A stretch of 64,000 nt of DNA from Urechis unicinctus (GCA_034190875.2 CM067354.1:53070897-53134896); one strand, 5' to 3'; positions 42,001-55,769 are shown, numbered from the stretch's first letter. Notes: a model not told the origin generated them from the letters alone. A program made the numbers and translations.

Positions 42001-44714
42001 TTTTAGAGTGAGCTCAGATGCACCTAAGTCAAACAAACTTACGATCTTATACTGAGTGCTTATGCTACCGATCGCTTCCTTAATACCAGTCTCAATTCAT
42101 TTTGTGCAATCCGGCATTTGTTTGCCGTCTGCGCTATGCCAGTTCTTCTGAAATAAATGCATAAAACAGCATCATTTGTATGTGATGAACTTCCATATGT
42201 AATTGATTTTCCCTCGGTAACGTCACTAAATAGGGAAATGTCATTGTACTTAGCGTCAGCAAACCATGATCTTCAATAAAACTTAACTCGTGAAAAGTTT
42301 CTTTATTAACGAGAAGTTTCTCGTGTAGCACATAGACACAACAACATGCACTTGTTAATTTTTGGTGTCCTGTAACATCTTTTGACAATAGTGCCCGGTT
42401 TTAATAATCTTACTTTAGGCAATAGACTAAAGATCAAGGGAATTAACATAACATAATAAATTCGGGTGCGAATTTCGGTTCCTCCGATGCTGTATAATAA
42501 TGGTAATGAAGTATTATAATCGCCGTTGTATTGCCAACATGCAAAACTGAGCGTTTCCGGTGATTTACTACTAATCATGCCGACTCTTATAACAAATGCG
42601 TTTGACTAAGCAAATCCCTAACTGTACACCATGCATTTGGGTTTTGCGCTTTGCATAACTGACAGTTTTTGTCTGAGCCAACTGTTTCAGAGTCTTGGCA
42701 AACAAATGATCAATGCGATTTGCATGGTTGACTGCACGACAGGTGTCTGGCCTAGAACGTGCGTGAAATTCAATGCACGTCTACAGTGTCAGCAAAAAAC
42801 ATGAGGTGGAATGTGTAAATTACTATTCGATAGACAGTTTGACGCCACAGCTAATGATTGCTATTCCTCGCACGCTCTTCTTTCGCTGATATCGACGGAG
42901 GTTTGCAAGATATGGCTTATCCTTCCCATGCAACGGGTCCCTAGCCATAACCCCATCCGTTCCATCACGCGAACTAAGCAGTATTTAGCTCGTCCTGTGT
43001 CTGGCATGTGCAGATAAACAGAGTGTAGTTATTCGCACGATTCAGCTGGTAATCCACCTGGTACCATCTACCTGAAACGCGACGCGAGTTTATATATGAT
43101 CTATCGTATCTTTATCTAGTATACTGTGCACTATCTGACTTAATTCTTATTATTCTGATTATAGCTTAATTGCACATCTTGCAGTACAGAGTGTTGTAAA
43201 TTAATATGTTTGCAAATGAGATAACATCACCAATAACGTATCACTGTCAAATGATATTTTCAAGTTTTGCAATACGGCAATTTGTAGCATTCTCGCTGCG
43301 ACGAACAAGCTCTGTCAAAGTATTGTTGACAATGAAACCATCATCTGAGAAAGCAGCATAAATGAACTACGTATCAATATGTTTCTAATATTTCAATTAA
43401 TGTTTACAGTAAAGATGGTTCTTAAGACCCACCTGATCCGTGGTGCCTATATGCTGTTAAATTGTCTCTGTTATATGCATTAAATCATTTATATTTTATT
43501 CTGTTTGTGTCATAGATTGTATGTTTGAAATGTTTTATATCGTTTCTACCTTTATAGATTTGCAATAATAACAATAACGATAATAATAATAAAGGAGTGT
43601 TGTTCAATTTTGTGCGGAATTTTTATTCTCTTTCTGTTGCAGGCATACCGCCACAGCCTTCTTGCAATCGCATAACTTAATATGTCACATCACCTATGTT
43701 GTGTCCTGCTGTTCAATAACCTTTATGGATCGATTCACATTTATTCCATGCAGAAAATCATCTGCACGGAGCATTTATGAGTGAAATGCAAATAATTGCT
43801 AGCATAAGGGTCAGCGTTCAAATAATATTACATAATGTGAATGCAGGTGGCTTTATGTCTATGATGGTAATAGTTATTCGTCACATATTGAGACAACCAA
43901 ATGTACGAAATAAAAAAACAAATGTTGCTGGCATTCATGTCAGCGTGCATCATTATCATCGTCATAACTACAAAAGTTAAAATCCAGCTTCTCTCAACAA
44001 TTGCAATGGCTACCATTTAATTTGACGTCGAGTCTCACGCAAAGGTTACGATGGTACCGGGTCGCGAATATTGCTTAGTAAGTGCATGCGCTTAATTAAC
44101 GTCGTCGATCAATGTCGCTTGCAAAATAGATAAAACTAACGTTACTTTCACCTGTGTTTAAAGCTCATGAAGTACGATATGAGCTAGACTAAGCACAAAA
44201 GCATATGTTGGGTAACTGTCAGATGTTTTTCACGTGTTGTAAAGGTATGTAACAATTAGAATGAAGAGAAGGAAGTAATGTCATGTTTTGTTAATTTTCA
44301 TCGTTCAAATACAATCTAGGATGATTCGTTGCAAAGCGAATCTAATTATTAACCAACCAAAAGCAGAGAATAATTAAAACAGAGAGATATGTATCAATCT
44401 TAAGTCAAAATTGATTCGAATTACCGACAGAGCTGCAGTCTGTGCCAAAGACATTACTTCACTCGACAGATGACCGTATGAGAGGGATATTACCTTAAAA
44501 GATGGATTTTGCTTTAAATAAATCATATCACATCATCGCACCTGTTTTGTCTCACTCCATAGATAAACCCTCATACATGTCCATGATCGATTGGGTGGGA
44601 AAACGGTGAGGACTGAGGAATCCTATAATAGGCCGAATAATTGCCCAAAATACACATATGCATGCACATATATACGGTATAATCATTTATGATTAATTGC
44701 CATATATATCAAAA
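39028..44714 (+). repeat. Array unit B4 (right-edge unit, most diverged)
   Basis: The left part follows B2/B3 closely, but the right third (about 42,600-44,714) is clearly more diverged than the same part of B1-B3. It carries many substitutions and small indels. Two deletions are easy to see. About 29 bp is lost near 41,237 between ATCA direct repeats, and about 24 bp is lost near 44,502, where B1-B3 read GTGGGTGACTAATG. An extra A near 43,915 breaks a small frame that is open in B1-B3. Divergence at the edge is as expected for an array homogenised from the inside. Confidence 0.94.
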
Positions 44715-47700
44715 GAAACGCATTGTAAAAGGGTTCTAATCAGTGGAATAATTCAATGATAAAAAGAATTGCATAAACGGTGCAGTGTGATGCATGTATT
44801 GTCGGAACTGCTTCCCCTTTTCCATACAAGCGACACGGTGTCCTTGTCAAAGACTTCACACGGAGACAGTTTCGCGTGTATAAGCATGGTGTTGTTTTCA
44901 TGGTTTTTTTTTATGGACTACTAGGGACAATGTTCCTTTTCCTTGATATGATATTATATCTGCATAGATTATTATTGCTTCTGGACATGTACTAGGGACT
45001 GTTCCTTTTCCTTGATATGATATTATTACAATATTCCTTTTCCGATGATATGCTAGTTTGACGATGAAAAACGTGCAATTACACTCAGCCTTTGCGAGTC
45101 GTGCTTGAAGAGAATTTAGCATGCAACGATTTGAGTGCGAATTGTGCATTAAAATCATTTTAAATGAATATATATTTCTCCCTCCTGCACGACAACCAGT
45201 TTTGTCAATGATATATCAACTCTTAATTAGATACACGCATTCATAAACGAAATCAAAGCATCGCTATGTGGTGAGACCAAAATATATGTGAGACGGTTAC
45301 TTGTCTTGCTTTTATCATTGTCGTTACTTCTATCACCCTATCCTCTGAACATTCGACCGGCGGTGTCTTGATTCGGTACATACAACAAGCACTACATGGT
45401 TCCACAGTGTCATACACCATGACATATCAGTCCTGTAGGAGATGAAATCACTGTCGTTTGACATGCAGTATATTTTGAAAGTTTAAAGATCTCCAAATAA
45501 GTTTACTGAAGCTGGTCACTCCAATTAAAGATTTACAATGAGATCCATGATGCCCAGATATTATTTAATATCATACCAATTAGAAGCTCATGTGCTTACA
45601 TCAGCTGCATTTACTTGCAACACTTGGTATAAAAATGACTTTAATTGCTCGGCTGGATGCGTTACTATTCCACAGGATAGGCGAGCTACAACTCGGTATA
45701 ACACACATCTGTGCATTGACAAGGCATTGATGAAAGAAACAATAGCTAACTTTGGAGATGAATGGACATGGAGGGATATGATGTAACAACCAAAGGTGTC
45801 AATGCAATCTAATTAAAATAAGCCTTAGACTATGCTTTGGAAAAAAATTGCTACTTTGCCTTGGCTGTATATGCCACGGAGAGCGGCCATGAACGATGGT
45901 TATTTTTTTGACTGGCTTGATGATTTCAGAAGTAGCACTTTGATATTAACATAAGTTAGGAATAAAAACGAACCCCTGATGTTAGCCTCCGATATTCAAC
46001 AGCACCTGATTACGAGCATTAGTTGCTAAGTATCAATTAGAAAACATCACAAACCATCATACTCTTTAATGCGAAACTTACCTGGTCCGCTATAATCATT
46101 AGTCCCTTTTGGGCTGGTGATAAATTCTCTGAGCTTTGATGTTTGTGTGAGTGGAATATTCGGAAATATCAACTGAATTGTATCTAAAATGATATTTGTT
46201 GGAACTCGTCGACAGTATATGTTCATCCATAAAAAACAAAGAGAGTTGTATTCTCTTGCTACCAGATGTATACTTTTCATTGCTATACACCACAAGCGTA
46301 TATGATACGCTTTTACATATCGTAGTTTAATGGAGTTTTTTTTAATGCATCACCTTCTATATATTTATTATTTGCAGAAATATAATGTCATGTTAATTCG
46401 TTGAAGGGAGTGTTACATTGAAACCAAAGTATCATTGGTGTTGACTATTTCATCCAGAAACGGGACGAGTAGTGGGTCAACTGCGGATGATTCATGAGTT
46501 GTATATTTTTAACGATTATCGGGTAAGTCATGTCAACAGCAGCAACGCATTGTTTATGGACTGCGTTGCTTGATTCTGCTAAGACTTCCCAAGGATTGTG
46601 CTTTGTTTTATAGATATATCATTCAAACGAATATGGGAAAAGCACATATCACAAACCAACACAATATGCACATATGGAAAAAAAAACTAAACAATGTTTA
46701 GGCGTTATAAGTTTGATGACCAGGTCGATTGTGTAATAATACTGCTTGGTTATCGGTAAGGACATACATCTGCTGAGTAATATATTTGTGAATAAATTTG
46801 CCTGAGGCCTAAATTTGCACGTCACATTCGATCTAATTACTGATTGCACACACAAAATTATAATGCGGTTGATTTCTATTCCTTGCTATCTCATTGGTTG
46901 CAAACAATCTAGTAGAGGATTGCAAAATTTTGTGCAATAGGAAGGATTAGGCTTTGAATTGTTTAATCGGGCGATCCGCATTAATAAGTGATTATTACGC
47001 ATTTGGACTAGAATAATATAGGAAATATTGTTGGCGTCAATGCAACGTACAATGTAGTTGCAGCGATATGTCGTCAACAGGCAGAACTCGACAAATAGCA
47101 TATGTTAGCAAAGCAAATTGAGAGAAAGCGTTTTTTGTTGCTGCGGCTATATATGTGTATTTGCAAATACCCACGGAAGCCCCTAATATAACGAACCAAA
47201 TTTAGCAATAAACGTTTGTTTATTATGTATTCTGCCCAATGCAGATGTTTTTTTATGTTGGCATAAATTGTCCACTTTCCATCAGAGGATGATCATGAAA
47301 TGAGGGTATTGTGCGTCATTCCTGGAACTTTGTTCTCGTTCTGTTTGAAATAATGTCGGTCGCATTTCCATGGAAAGCCGTTGGAAATGAGACAATCATG
47401 TCATAAAGACCCATTCGTCAGTGAATGCTTTGCTTACTATATATAACTGAGTTAATGTAGATTGGCTGGTATGCTGCTCTACCTCAACATCCAGTCGTAG
47501 GAATTCAGTGATTACGTCACGTTTACCGGGAACTGTAATTAGCTGGAAGCCTTCACCGCTATATATTTCATCGGTTTACCTGAGTTTATCTCTTGACGGG
47601 GCAGTAATGTCGCGCAATGAGCCAAGCAAATTATCAAGCATTGTTTGTCCACTGCGAATAATTCAAGCCAGCACTGCAGCTATGACCGACGATGATGTCT

Positions 47701-47860
47701 TTCAATAGCCAAGTCGAACATCAAGCCGACTGATGGATTTCGGCGTAAACAAACGCAGTTGAGACCACTTCCTTTTATTGTAGCACTTTCGACGTAATTT
47801 GTTGAATAACGATCACTTAATAACTACATTGTTACTTCATTGAAAGTTCATCAATAAAGG
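44715..47860 (+). repeat. Segment C1, right flank of the array
   Basis: The segment aligns with C0 (15,773-19,314), so the order A-B-C is repeated on both sides of the B amplification. It begins GAAACGCATTG, sharing the pentamer GAAAC with the start of each B unit. Within it, GAAACAATAGCTAAC..GTGTCAATGCAATCTAATTA (about 45,738-45,815) resembles the A1/B1 junction (about 22,350-22,420). Open frames here are short and unrecognised. Confidence 0.82.
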
Positions 47861-47989
47861 GGGCTCTCCCCGATGGTTTATTCAGAGTACCCGCAGCAAA
47901 AAACCATGGCGGCAGCGTTAGTTGAATTTGGTTATGTAATCGTGAGAATATTGCGATTTTATGTCCAACAGGCCGAACTGGCCACTTCA

Positions 47990-49600
47990 TGAGATTGACT
48001 TTCACCTGCCGATCACGAATTCTCTAATAAGCAACTCCGTAGTTTTTCCTCATGCGTCTGGGTTTTGGGCTTAGCATCTTTGACAATTATCGTCTTATCA
48101 AACTGCTTTGGCATCTTGGCAACTAAATGAATGATGTGATTTGCGAGATTGCACGACAGATGTCTGGGCGAGAACGATAAATGTCCACAGTGAAGGCCGA
48201 ATACATGAGTAGGATTGAGTAAATTACTAATTAATAGACAGTTGGACGCCAAAGCTAGTGCTCGCTATTCCTCGCACGCTCTGTATTCATCTATTTTCCA
48301 AGAGGTTGTCTTGATATGGCCGACGATCCCTAAACACTAGATCTCCAGCCAAAACTACCTCCGCTCCAAACAAAACAGCAGGTGGCTCGTGCTGTGTCTG
48401 ACGCACGCACATCACTACAATGTCACTATTCAAACGATGCGGTTGGTTATGCACCATCCATCATCCTGAAACACGTCGCAAGTTTATATCTGACCTATCA
48501 TATCTTATTTTTGTTTATACCTGACCTATCTTATCTTACTCTAGTTGATCTTGCACTAAACTTGATGCTTATTATGTGATTATACGCTATTTACACATTT
48601 GGAGTGCATGCATTTTATTGAAAAATCCAGGGTATGATTAATAGATTCGTGCTTTAGATTACATCACTCGTATGATCAACTTATCACAGTCAAATTATAT
48701 TTTTGACATTGTTACTAACATGTGCCAGCTTATTACTGTCGCCGTAATGTACAAACTCCGACAAAGTCCAGTTAACAATTTAACTATCATCACAGGGCGC
48801 AGAATTAATTAACTGCTAAGCAACTGTGCTTCTTATATTTCGCGAATCTATTTTGGCTAAAGTAAATATCGGAGCTACGACCCACCGCGGCACCTTTCTG
48901 CTGTAATATCGACGCAGTTCTTTTAAGTTTTTTTTATGATAGATTGTAATGTTTTTAATTTATTTCTATCATTTATATCAATTGTTCTGTTGTTAAAATA
49001 TTTATGCCAATGTAACTCGGTAAATCGCTTTATACATGAGCAATATCATACACAATGTTAGACGCATGGTATATTCTAGAACTGGCGTAAATTCATAGAC
49101 TCTTTGTATCACTCTTTAAGTCGCATCACTTATGTGGTCAACATCTGTTCAATAACCTTTTTTGCTCTATTTGTTTATATCTAAAATTCTGTGCCCGGAG
49201 AAGTCACGAGTAAAATGCAGGTAATAGTCTGCGATCAATACATTCAGCGTCTGAATGATAAGAAATTAACAAACTATCGGCGGCATTCATGTCAGCGTGT
49301 ATCATTATCATCATGTCTACATAAGTTAAAATACTTTCCTCCAAATTGCAATGGCTTCTATTACATTTTCTGACTCACGCAAAAGTTGGGACGGTAACGG
49401 ATTGCGTCTGTTGCCTAGTTAGTGCATGCGCTTATTTAACGCAATGTCATTTGTGAAATAAATAAAACTTATGTTACGTTTACATTACCTCAAAGCTCCG
49501 TATGTGTGGTATGATCTAAATTGAGTGAAATAACACATGCTGGCTAATTGTCCGGTGTAGGTGTTTTCTTGCAGTTAAGAGTTTAGTGTAGGTTAGCTGC
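47990..49600 (+). repeat. Segment D, ancient paralogue of the right half of the B unit
   Basis: There is collinear but strongly diverged similarity to the right part of the B units. Matching blocks include TCTGGGTTTTGGGCTTAGCAT near 48,056, GAGTAAATTACTAATTAATAG at 48,217, CCTGAAACACGTCGCAAGTTT near 48,465, TTCATGTCAGCGTGTATCATT near 49,286 and TTAGTGCATGCGCTTATTTAA near 49,419. These occur in the same order in B0 (13,840-15,240) and B1 (25,370-27,060). Together with C1 it would make up one complete ancient B-like unit. Similarity fades near 49,600. Confidence 0.75.
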
Positions 49601-51271
<1,671 letters not shown>

Positions 51272-52379
51272 CACCGTGTTCGTTTAATGACTGATACAGC
51301 CTTTCACACGTTATATCTTCAATGACGCAAGCGGTAAAGCTATTGTCTTTAATGGCCCCGTTTACTGCCTGTTGCACAAACTATGATATGACAACGTGGC
51401 ATTTCGTGGCATATTCGTACAGCAATATCTGACTTTCGCGATGCATGAGCATTTTGTTGTTTCTAGGAGAAAACCCAACTATTCGCTGGTAATCATGATA
51501 TGGCGAAATACTTCCATATGCATCGCGCTATGTATTTATTACATGAATCGAGAGTGTAGAGTGTGCAGCCCAATACTGCTTACCGATGTTACAAAATATA
51601 TGTAAGGCGGAAGGGATTGCCACACACAGAGCTACAATCCAAATCATTTGCTAAGCAACTTATTTATACCTTGACCATCATGCACATTTGTTCTGCAGCA
51701 CAAACGTCTGTCTTCTACTTCTTGCTCAAAAATAACCTTGGATACATAAACATACTTTCCTAAAAATGCATGCTTTTTTCCTTTTTAATAATCAGCCCTG
51801 TAAATGTCATTGGAATTTTATCAACCAGATTTTACTTTTGTCAACGGATATTACCTTCTTAATTGCTGCATTTTACTTTCACAAACACAGCTGCTTAAAA
51901 TGTTCTCCCAAAATGTGCTAAATAATATTGCTCAAATGTATGCGTACGTTATGATTCCACTCTACACCTGTTAAAATTTCATTTGCTCTTGATTGACGTC
52001 GTTTTATCTTTATTATATTAATATTCTATAACTATCACTTTTGTGAAGCTTTTTAATATGTCTAAGTCTGATTGACAGAGTTTGGTATAATATGTATTGT
52101 AGTGAGCAATGAAAGTTAGTCTGATCAGACATCAAACCTAATGGCTGCTGCCCGGCAGTTTTTCATTTGGTGAAGAAGACTAATCGATGGTGACATCCAT
52201 ACACTTGGTATTTCAAAGATTTCCCTGTATGATCAACATGCGATGCAGCGTATTTCGTGTGTTAAATCGTCATTTGTCAATCGTTCCATTAGTCGTATAC
52301 GTTATACCGGGCATGTTGTTGATAATGAGTCTGCCTCCCTGACTTCACCACAATTTCCCACAATTTCTCATTATTCGGT

Positions 52380-52560
52380 CTTTGTGAAAAAATCAGCAAT
52401 GTGATTTGCACAGATGGATAAGCGACTTATGACTGATTTAAAATATCCGTGGAACCCAAAGCGCGATAATAGAGACGCCCCACTACACCGACAGGACTTA
52501 CTAAATTAATATCTCATAGACAGTTAGACGCCAGCGCCATTGCTCGAAATGCAAGCCAAG
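52380..52560 (+). repeat. Decayed relic of the D/B-right repeat
   Basis: The signature seen in B0, B1-B4 and D recurs here in degraded form: TAAATTA, then ATAGACAGTT, then GACGCCA, then GCTCG. It is preceded by GATTTGCACAGATG, which corresponds to GATTTGCGAGATTGCACGACAGATG at 48,138. The relic extends the duplicated domain beyond the obvious segments. Confidence 0.5.
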
Positions 52561-55185
52561 CGTTTCATCAATGGCTTTTCCGTGCAATCAATGCTAATTA
52601 CAGGCGACTATTTAGCCCCGATTCCATTATCTACTGAAATGTCTATATGATAAGTGTATTCCGTTTAGAAGTTTTGAATGGATGAGCAAAAAAATGAACG
52701 CGGATAGGAAGACATCGGAAGAGCTTAAAAGAACTGAAAACTGACCAAAATATGTCACAATTTATCGCATTAACGATATTTATACGTGAGGATAACTCTA
52801 ACGACACTGGTATGAAAAACCGCTAGCATACGAATGCTTTAAGTTATGGGTTTTCCGACTAACCCTCGCCACGTAGAATACCCCGACCTCTAACCACACC
52901 ACTATTAATATGATTGGATGAGTAACTTGGCACAATTGTTTATACAACCAAAACAACCAAATCGCAATTAAACGTTATGTCAGACGCAACTAAACTGCAA
53001 CAGTCAACTTGATACTTACCTCTCCAACCGATTAATATGAAAACCAAACACTACCCAGAATTCTGTAGATTACATTTGGCTTGACATCTGACATTTTCAG
53101 GTACCCTGAAAGCAACCATGCACTACATGGTTGCGTTGAATACATTCTAATGCAAAAGGTCATGTGATCGTAGTAAATGTGCCTCAAAGGTAAGGTTAAA
53201 CCCAAAGTGAAATAACACAGACTCTACTTAGGTATGGCGTTGAATAGAAGACATATCAGTCATGAAGAGAATATCATAGTCGATGTCATTTATACGCTAA
53301 CGCATACAAGATACAAGGAAATTCGCTTAGACTAAAAACATTATCACACTATAGAGTTTATTTGGCTAAAAGGAGCGCACGTTTATATCCCTAGCAGCAC
53401 GGTTACATATCAAATGGCTCTCGATAAAACACATTCGTGCCATTTTAGGTGAACTACAAAATTGTACACGCATCCAGCAACCATACGACCGGGGTCGTGC
53501 TATTGTTCTGAATACCATGATATATACAGGGGGACGTTTCGATGACGATTATAAATATCACCATGCGACTGGAGCTATCAAACAAACTAACAGTGACATA
53601 AATATATATACTTTCCAGTAGAATTATTCGCGGCAATGGAAAACCATATACCAATTATATAACTGTAGAGCTTTCCATCCGTTGCATTCACTAATAATGT
53701 CACTGTTCGGTAACTAAAGAAGGGCGTATAAGAAACTCAATCGCAATCGCGCCAATAACGTATACATTGCGTGAGAAATGCATCGACACATGCGATCTAA
53801 TTAGCTGTACCTTTGGCATGAATATTGTAATTCTGTTGATGATATATGCTTTCATAAGTGCAATGTTTTCCAGCACCATTCACAGATCCTTACATAAGAG
53901 TCTCTGATATTGAGTTCCCCTATAAGAGCACAGTAACAAAGATAGTATGTTATTGTCATCGCTATTAAGCGCTTTGAGATATATATCACTTCAGAGGCTG
54001 CAGACCGCAGACGCTTAAAGACATCACAGACAGAAGTGGTAGCAACCAAATTGCTTCTGCTACCTCCACCGTAACAAATGATGCCATTGCAATCGCTTGA
54101 TATGATATAGAATCGCCTGGCTAGGTTTTGCAAAGATTGACGATGTACTTGCTAAGCGTGTTATTAAACTCTGGAGCTGGTGCATAGCAGTTCAATTACC
54201 CTAGGTCTGGCAAAGCAATGGTGCGTTGAGGATGACTAAATGGTGTGATTTTTCATACCCATGCGCTCTAGTCTTTACCTCGGTGAGGCTCGTTTAAATA
54301 TCGACGCTTGTTTAGTTACGCTGCTTACTTCAGCAAAGCTCAGCGGTATCAGTCTGAACCATCTGTTGCTAACGTAAATGTGCACACATTGCGAGGACGA
54401 ATTGGAGGGCGACATAAACTTATTATTTGTAAAATAATGTTGGCCATGGATTTATGTGTGCATTGCTCATAGTAGGATTAGCGTTGCGTTTGACCATTTA
54501 ACAAGTTTAAGTACTCACTAGCTTTAGCAAGATGTTGGCTAAGTCACTTACTAGCAGTACCATACGGTCTAAAATATTCATCGTAAAATACGACAGACGG
54601 TACTGTCAAATGTACCCTCATTCTTGATATTATTGCTACAGTTGATTGAGATGTTAAGATGTTTGGTATCTTATGTCAGTCATAGATTAATTTAAAACAC
54701 TCACGCATCAACGACATGGTAACGGTCAAAGTCATGCATAGAAATAAAGTTTTACTTGCAAACGGATAAAAGAGTGCACAACCTCTGAGAAAAGCACCAC
54801 CATTATAATATAACCACCACGAAAATGATTGATGTATATTCAATCGCATGAATGGACTCGTTATACCATGGCTTAGAAAACACAAAGCACATTGGAAATA
54901 TCCCATTAACCCCGTGAGCATCGATATGATTTGGTAATTACCCTTTGAATGTACAGCCATCAGTGCGGCGGGGATAACCAACTGGTCACATTTCTCACAC
55001 AGTGGCTTTCCTCTCTTTAAAACGAGGCTAATACCATTAAGAAGACGATTATCCTAATTTACGATGTCTGGGATTGGTCGGTTCGCTCACTTAATTTATT
55101 CATAACAGCAAGACTGTTCAATGGAACAACTACGAAACCATTAGGACGGACCATTAATTAAACTGTTAAACGCACATATAAATAT

Positions 55186-55345
55186 CCAATGATTGGAGAG
55201 CGTACCAAAACGCCAAACCATTAACCAATAGAATATATACCTAAAAATATAAATCACGTGACTTATATTGAATTACAATTCAGTCAATAGCCTACTGCAT
55301 TGATACGGAGATTAAGCAAGCAAGTAGCATAGCAGCGAGGTGAGA
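55186..55345 (+). promoter_or_regulatory. Candidate RNA polymerase II promoter with first-exon splice donor
   Basis: Inverted CCAAT boxes form the palindrome CCAATGATTGG (55,186-55,196), and another CCAAT lies at 55,225. TATATA follows at 55,234. An E-box palindrome TCACGTGA (55,254-55,261) comes next, and about 80 bp further on a good splice-donor match GAG|GTGAGA (55,337-55,345). The spacing resembles a short promoter and non-coding first exon. No downstream exon could be identified, and the retrotransposon has inserted about 260 bp further on. This is inference from motifs only and could be chance in AT-rich DNA. Confidence 0.2.
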
Positions 55346-55601
55346 GATATTCGTATTCGTATTGCTCTGATTAAACTGACTTCTGCTTGACAAGAAACTA
55401 ACATTTAAATCTACGGTACAGCACTTGCTTAGCATTTTAATCAATACCAGAATGTTTACTTTATATGCGATGAATATCGTTCACACTAAATTCATATCAT
55501 ATTAAGCATCAACGTTGACTTAGTTCATAACATCCAGACGCTTGCTTGATTGTGATCCAAATTAAGGGAGAAAAATAAGTTCAAAGATCAGATCGTTGTA
55601 G

Positions 55602-55606
55602 GTTAG
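55602..55606. repeat. Target-site duplication, left copy (GTTAG)
   Basis: The five bases GTTAG directly precede the 5' LTR and recur directly after the 3' LTR at 59,982-59,986. Ty3/Gypsy integrases make 4-6 bp duplications, so this fits an insertion by the element's own integrase. Confidence 0.95.
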
Positions 55607-55754
55607 TGTTATAACTATTAATCAAATAGCTTATATGTTATGACGACTAGTCAATAGCTTTTGACTATCGTCTCGTTTTGGGGTTTTGTTGGTTCCGGGA
55701 ATAAAACACTTTGCACTATCCAGCCGACCAACTCGGTTGTGTCGAGTCATTACA
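55607..55754 (+). repeat. 5' LTR (148 bp)
   Basis: It begins TGTTATAAC and ends CATTACA. A polyadenylation signal AATAAA lies at 55,700 in the 3' part, followed by a GT-rich tail (CGGTTGTGTCG). It is identical to the 3' LTR except for one missing A, in the second copy of a short direct repeat (TCAATAGCTT here, TCAAATAGCTT in the 3' LTR). At 148 bp it is short for an LTR, and I see only weak TATA-like sequence (TTATATG). Confidence 0.97.
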
Positions 55755-55755
55755 A

Positions 55756-55769
55756 TGGCGACGAGGATG
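55756..55769 (+). other. Primer binding site for minus-strand synthesis
   Basis: TGGCGACGAGGATG starts one base after the 5' LTR. TGG pairs with the CCA tail of a tRNA, so the primer tRNA should end ..CGCCA. I cannot assign the tRNA species with confidence without a tRNA set for the host. Confidence 0.8.

Larger units (their letters stand above)
22383..44714 (+). repeat. Head-to-tail array of four ~5.7-kb units (B1-B4)
   Basis: Four long direct copies start at 22,383, 27,540, 33,285 and 39,028, giving spacings of 5,157, 5,745 and 5,743 bp. The last copy ends near 44,714. Each begins GAAACAACCAACGGTCTCAA and ends with an ATACGGTATAATCATTTATG..CATATAT block. Copies are nearly identical over long stretches but carry diagnostic substitutions and indels, so they are real separate copies and not one sequence repeated by error. 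No intact reading frame longer than about 110 codons is shared, and small frames identical in several units are broken in B0 or B4. Function is unknown. Confidence 0.97.
51272..55606. other. AT-rich stretch with one repeat relic, no gene recognised
   Basis: No coding region is recognised; the longest open frames are about 100 codons. About 52,380-52,560 is a decayed relic of the D/B-right sequence. It has ATGTGATTTGCACAGATG, then TACTAAATTAATATCTCATAG and CAGTTAGACGCCAG, in the same order and spacing as 48,132-48,258. The stretch ends in a motif cluster (55,186-55,345), annotated separately, and then the 5' LTR. Confidence 0.5.

Noticed and set aside
22383-44714. CRISPR-like or short-repeat array
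   Set aside because: The repeats are multi-kilobase units in eukaryotic DNA, with no short direct repeats separated by unique spacers.
22383-44714. Assembly artefact creating duplicate units
   Set aside because: Each unit has its own substitutions and indels (583-bp loss in B1, T-run in B3, 29-bp and 24-bp losses in B4). Simple duplication of one sequence by error is therefore unlikely, although the copy number still deserves checking with long reads.
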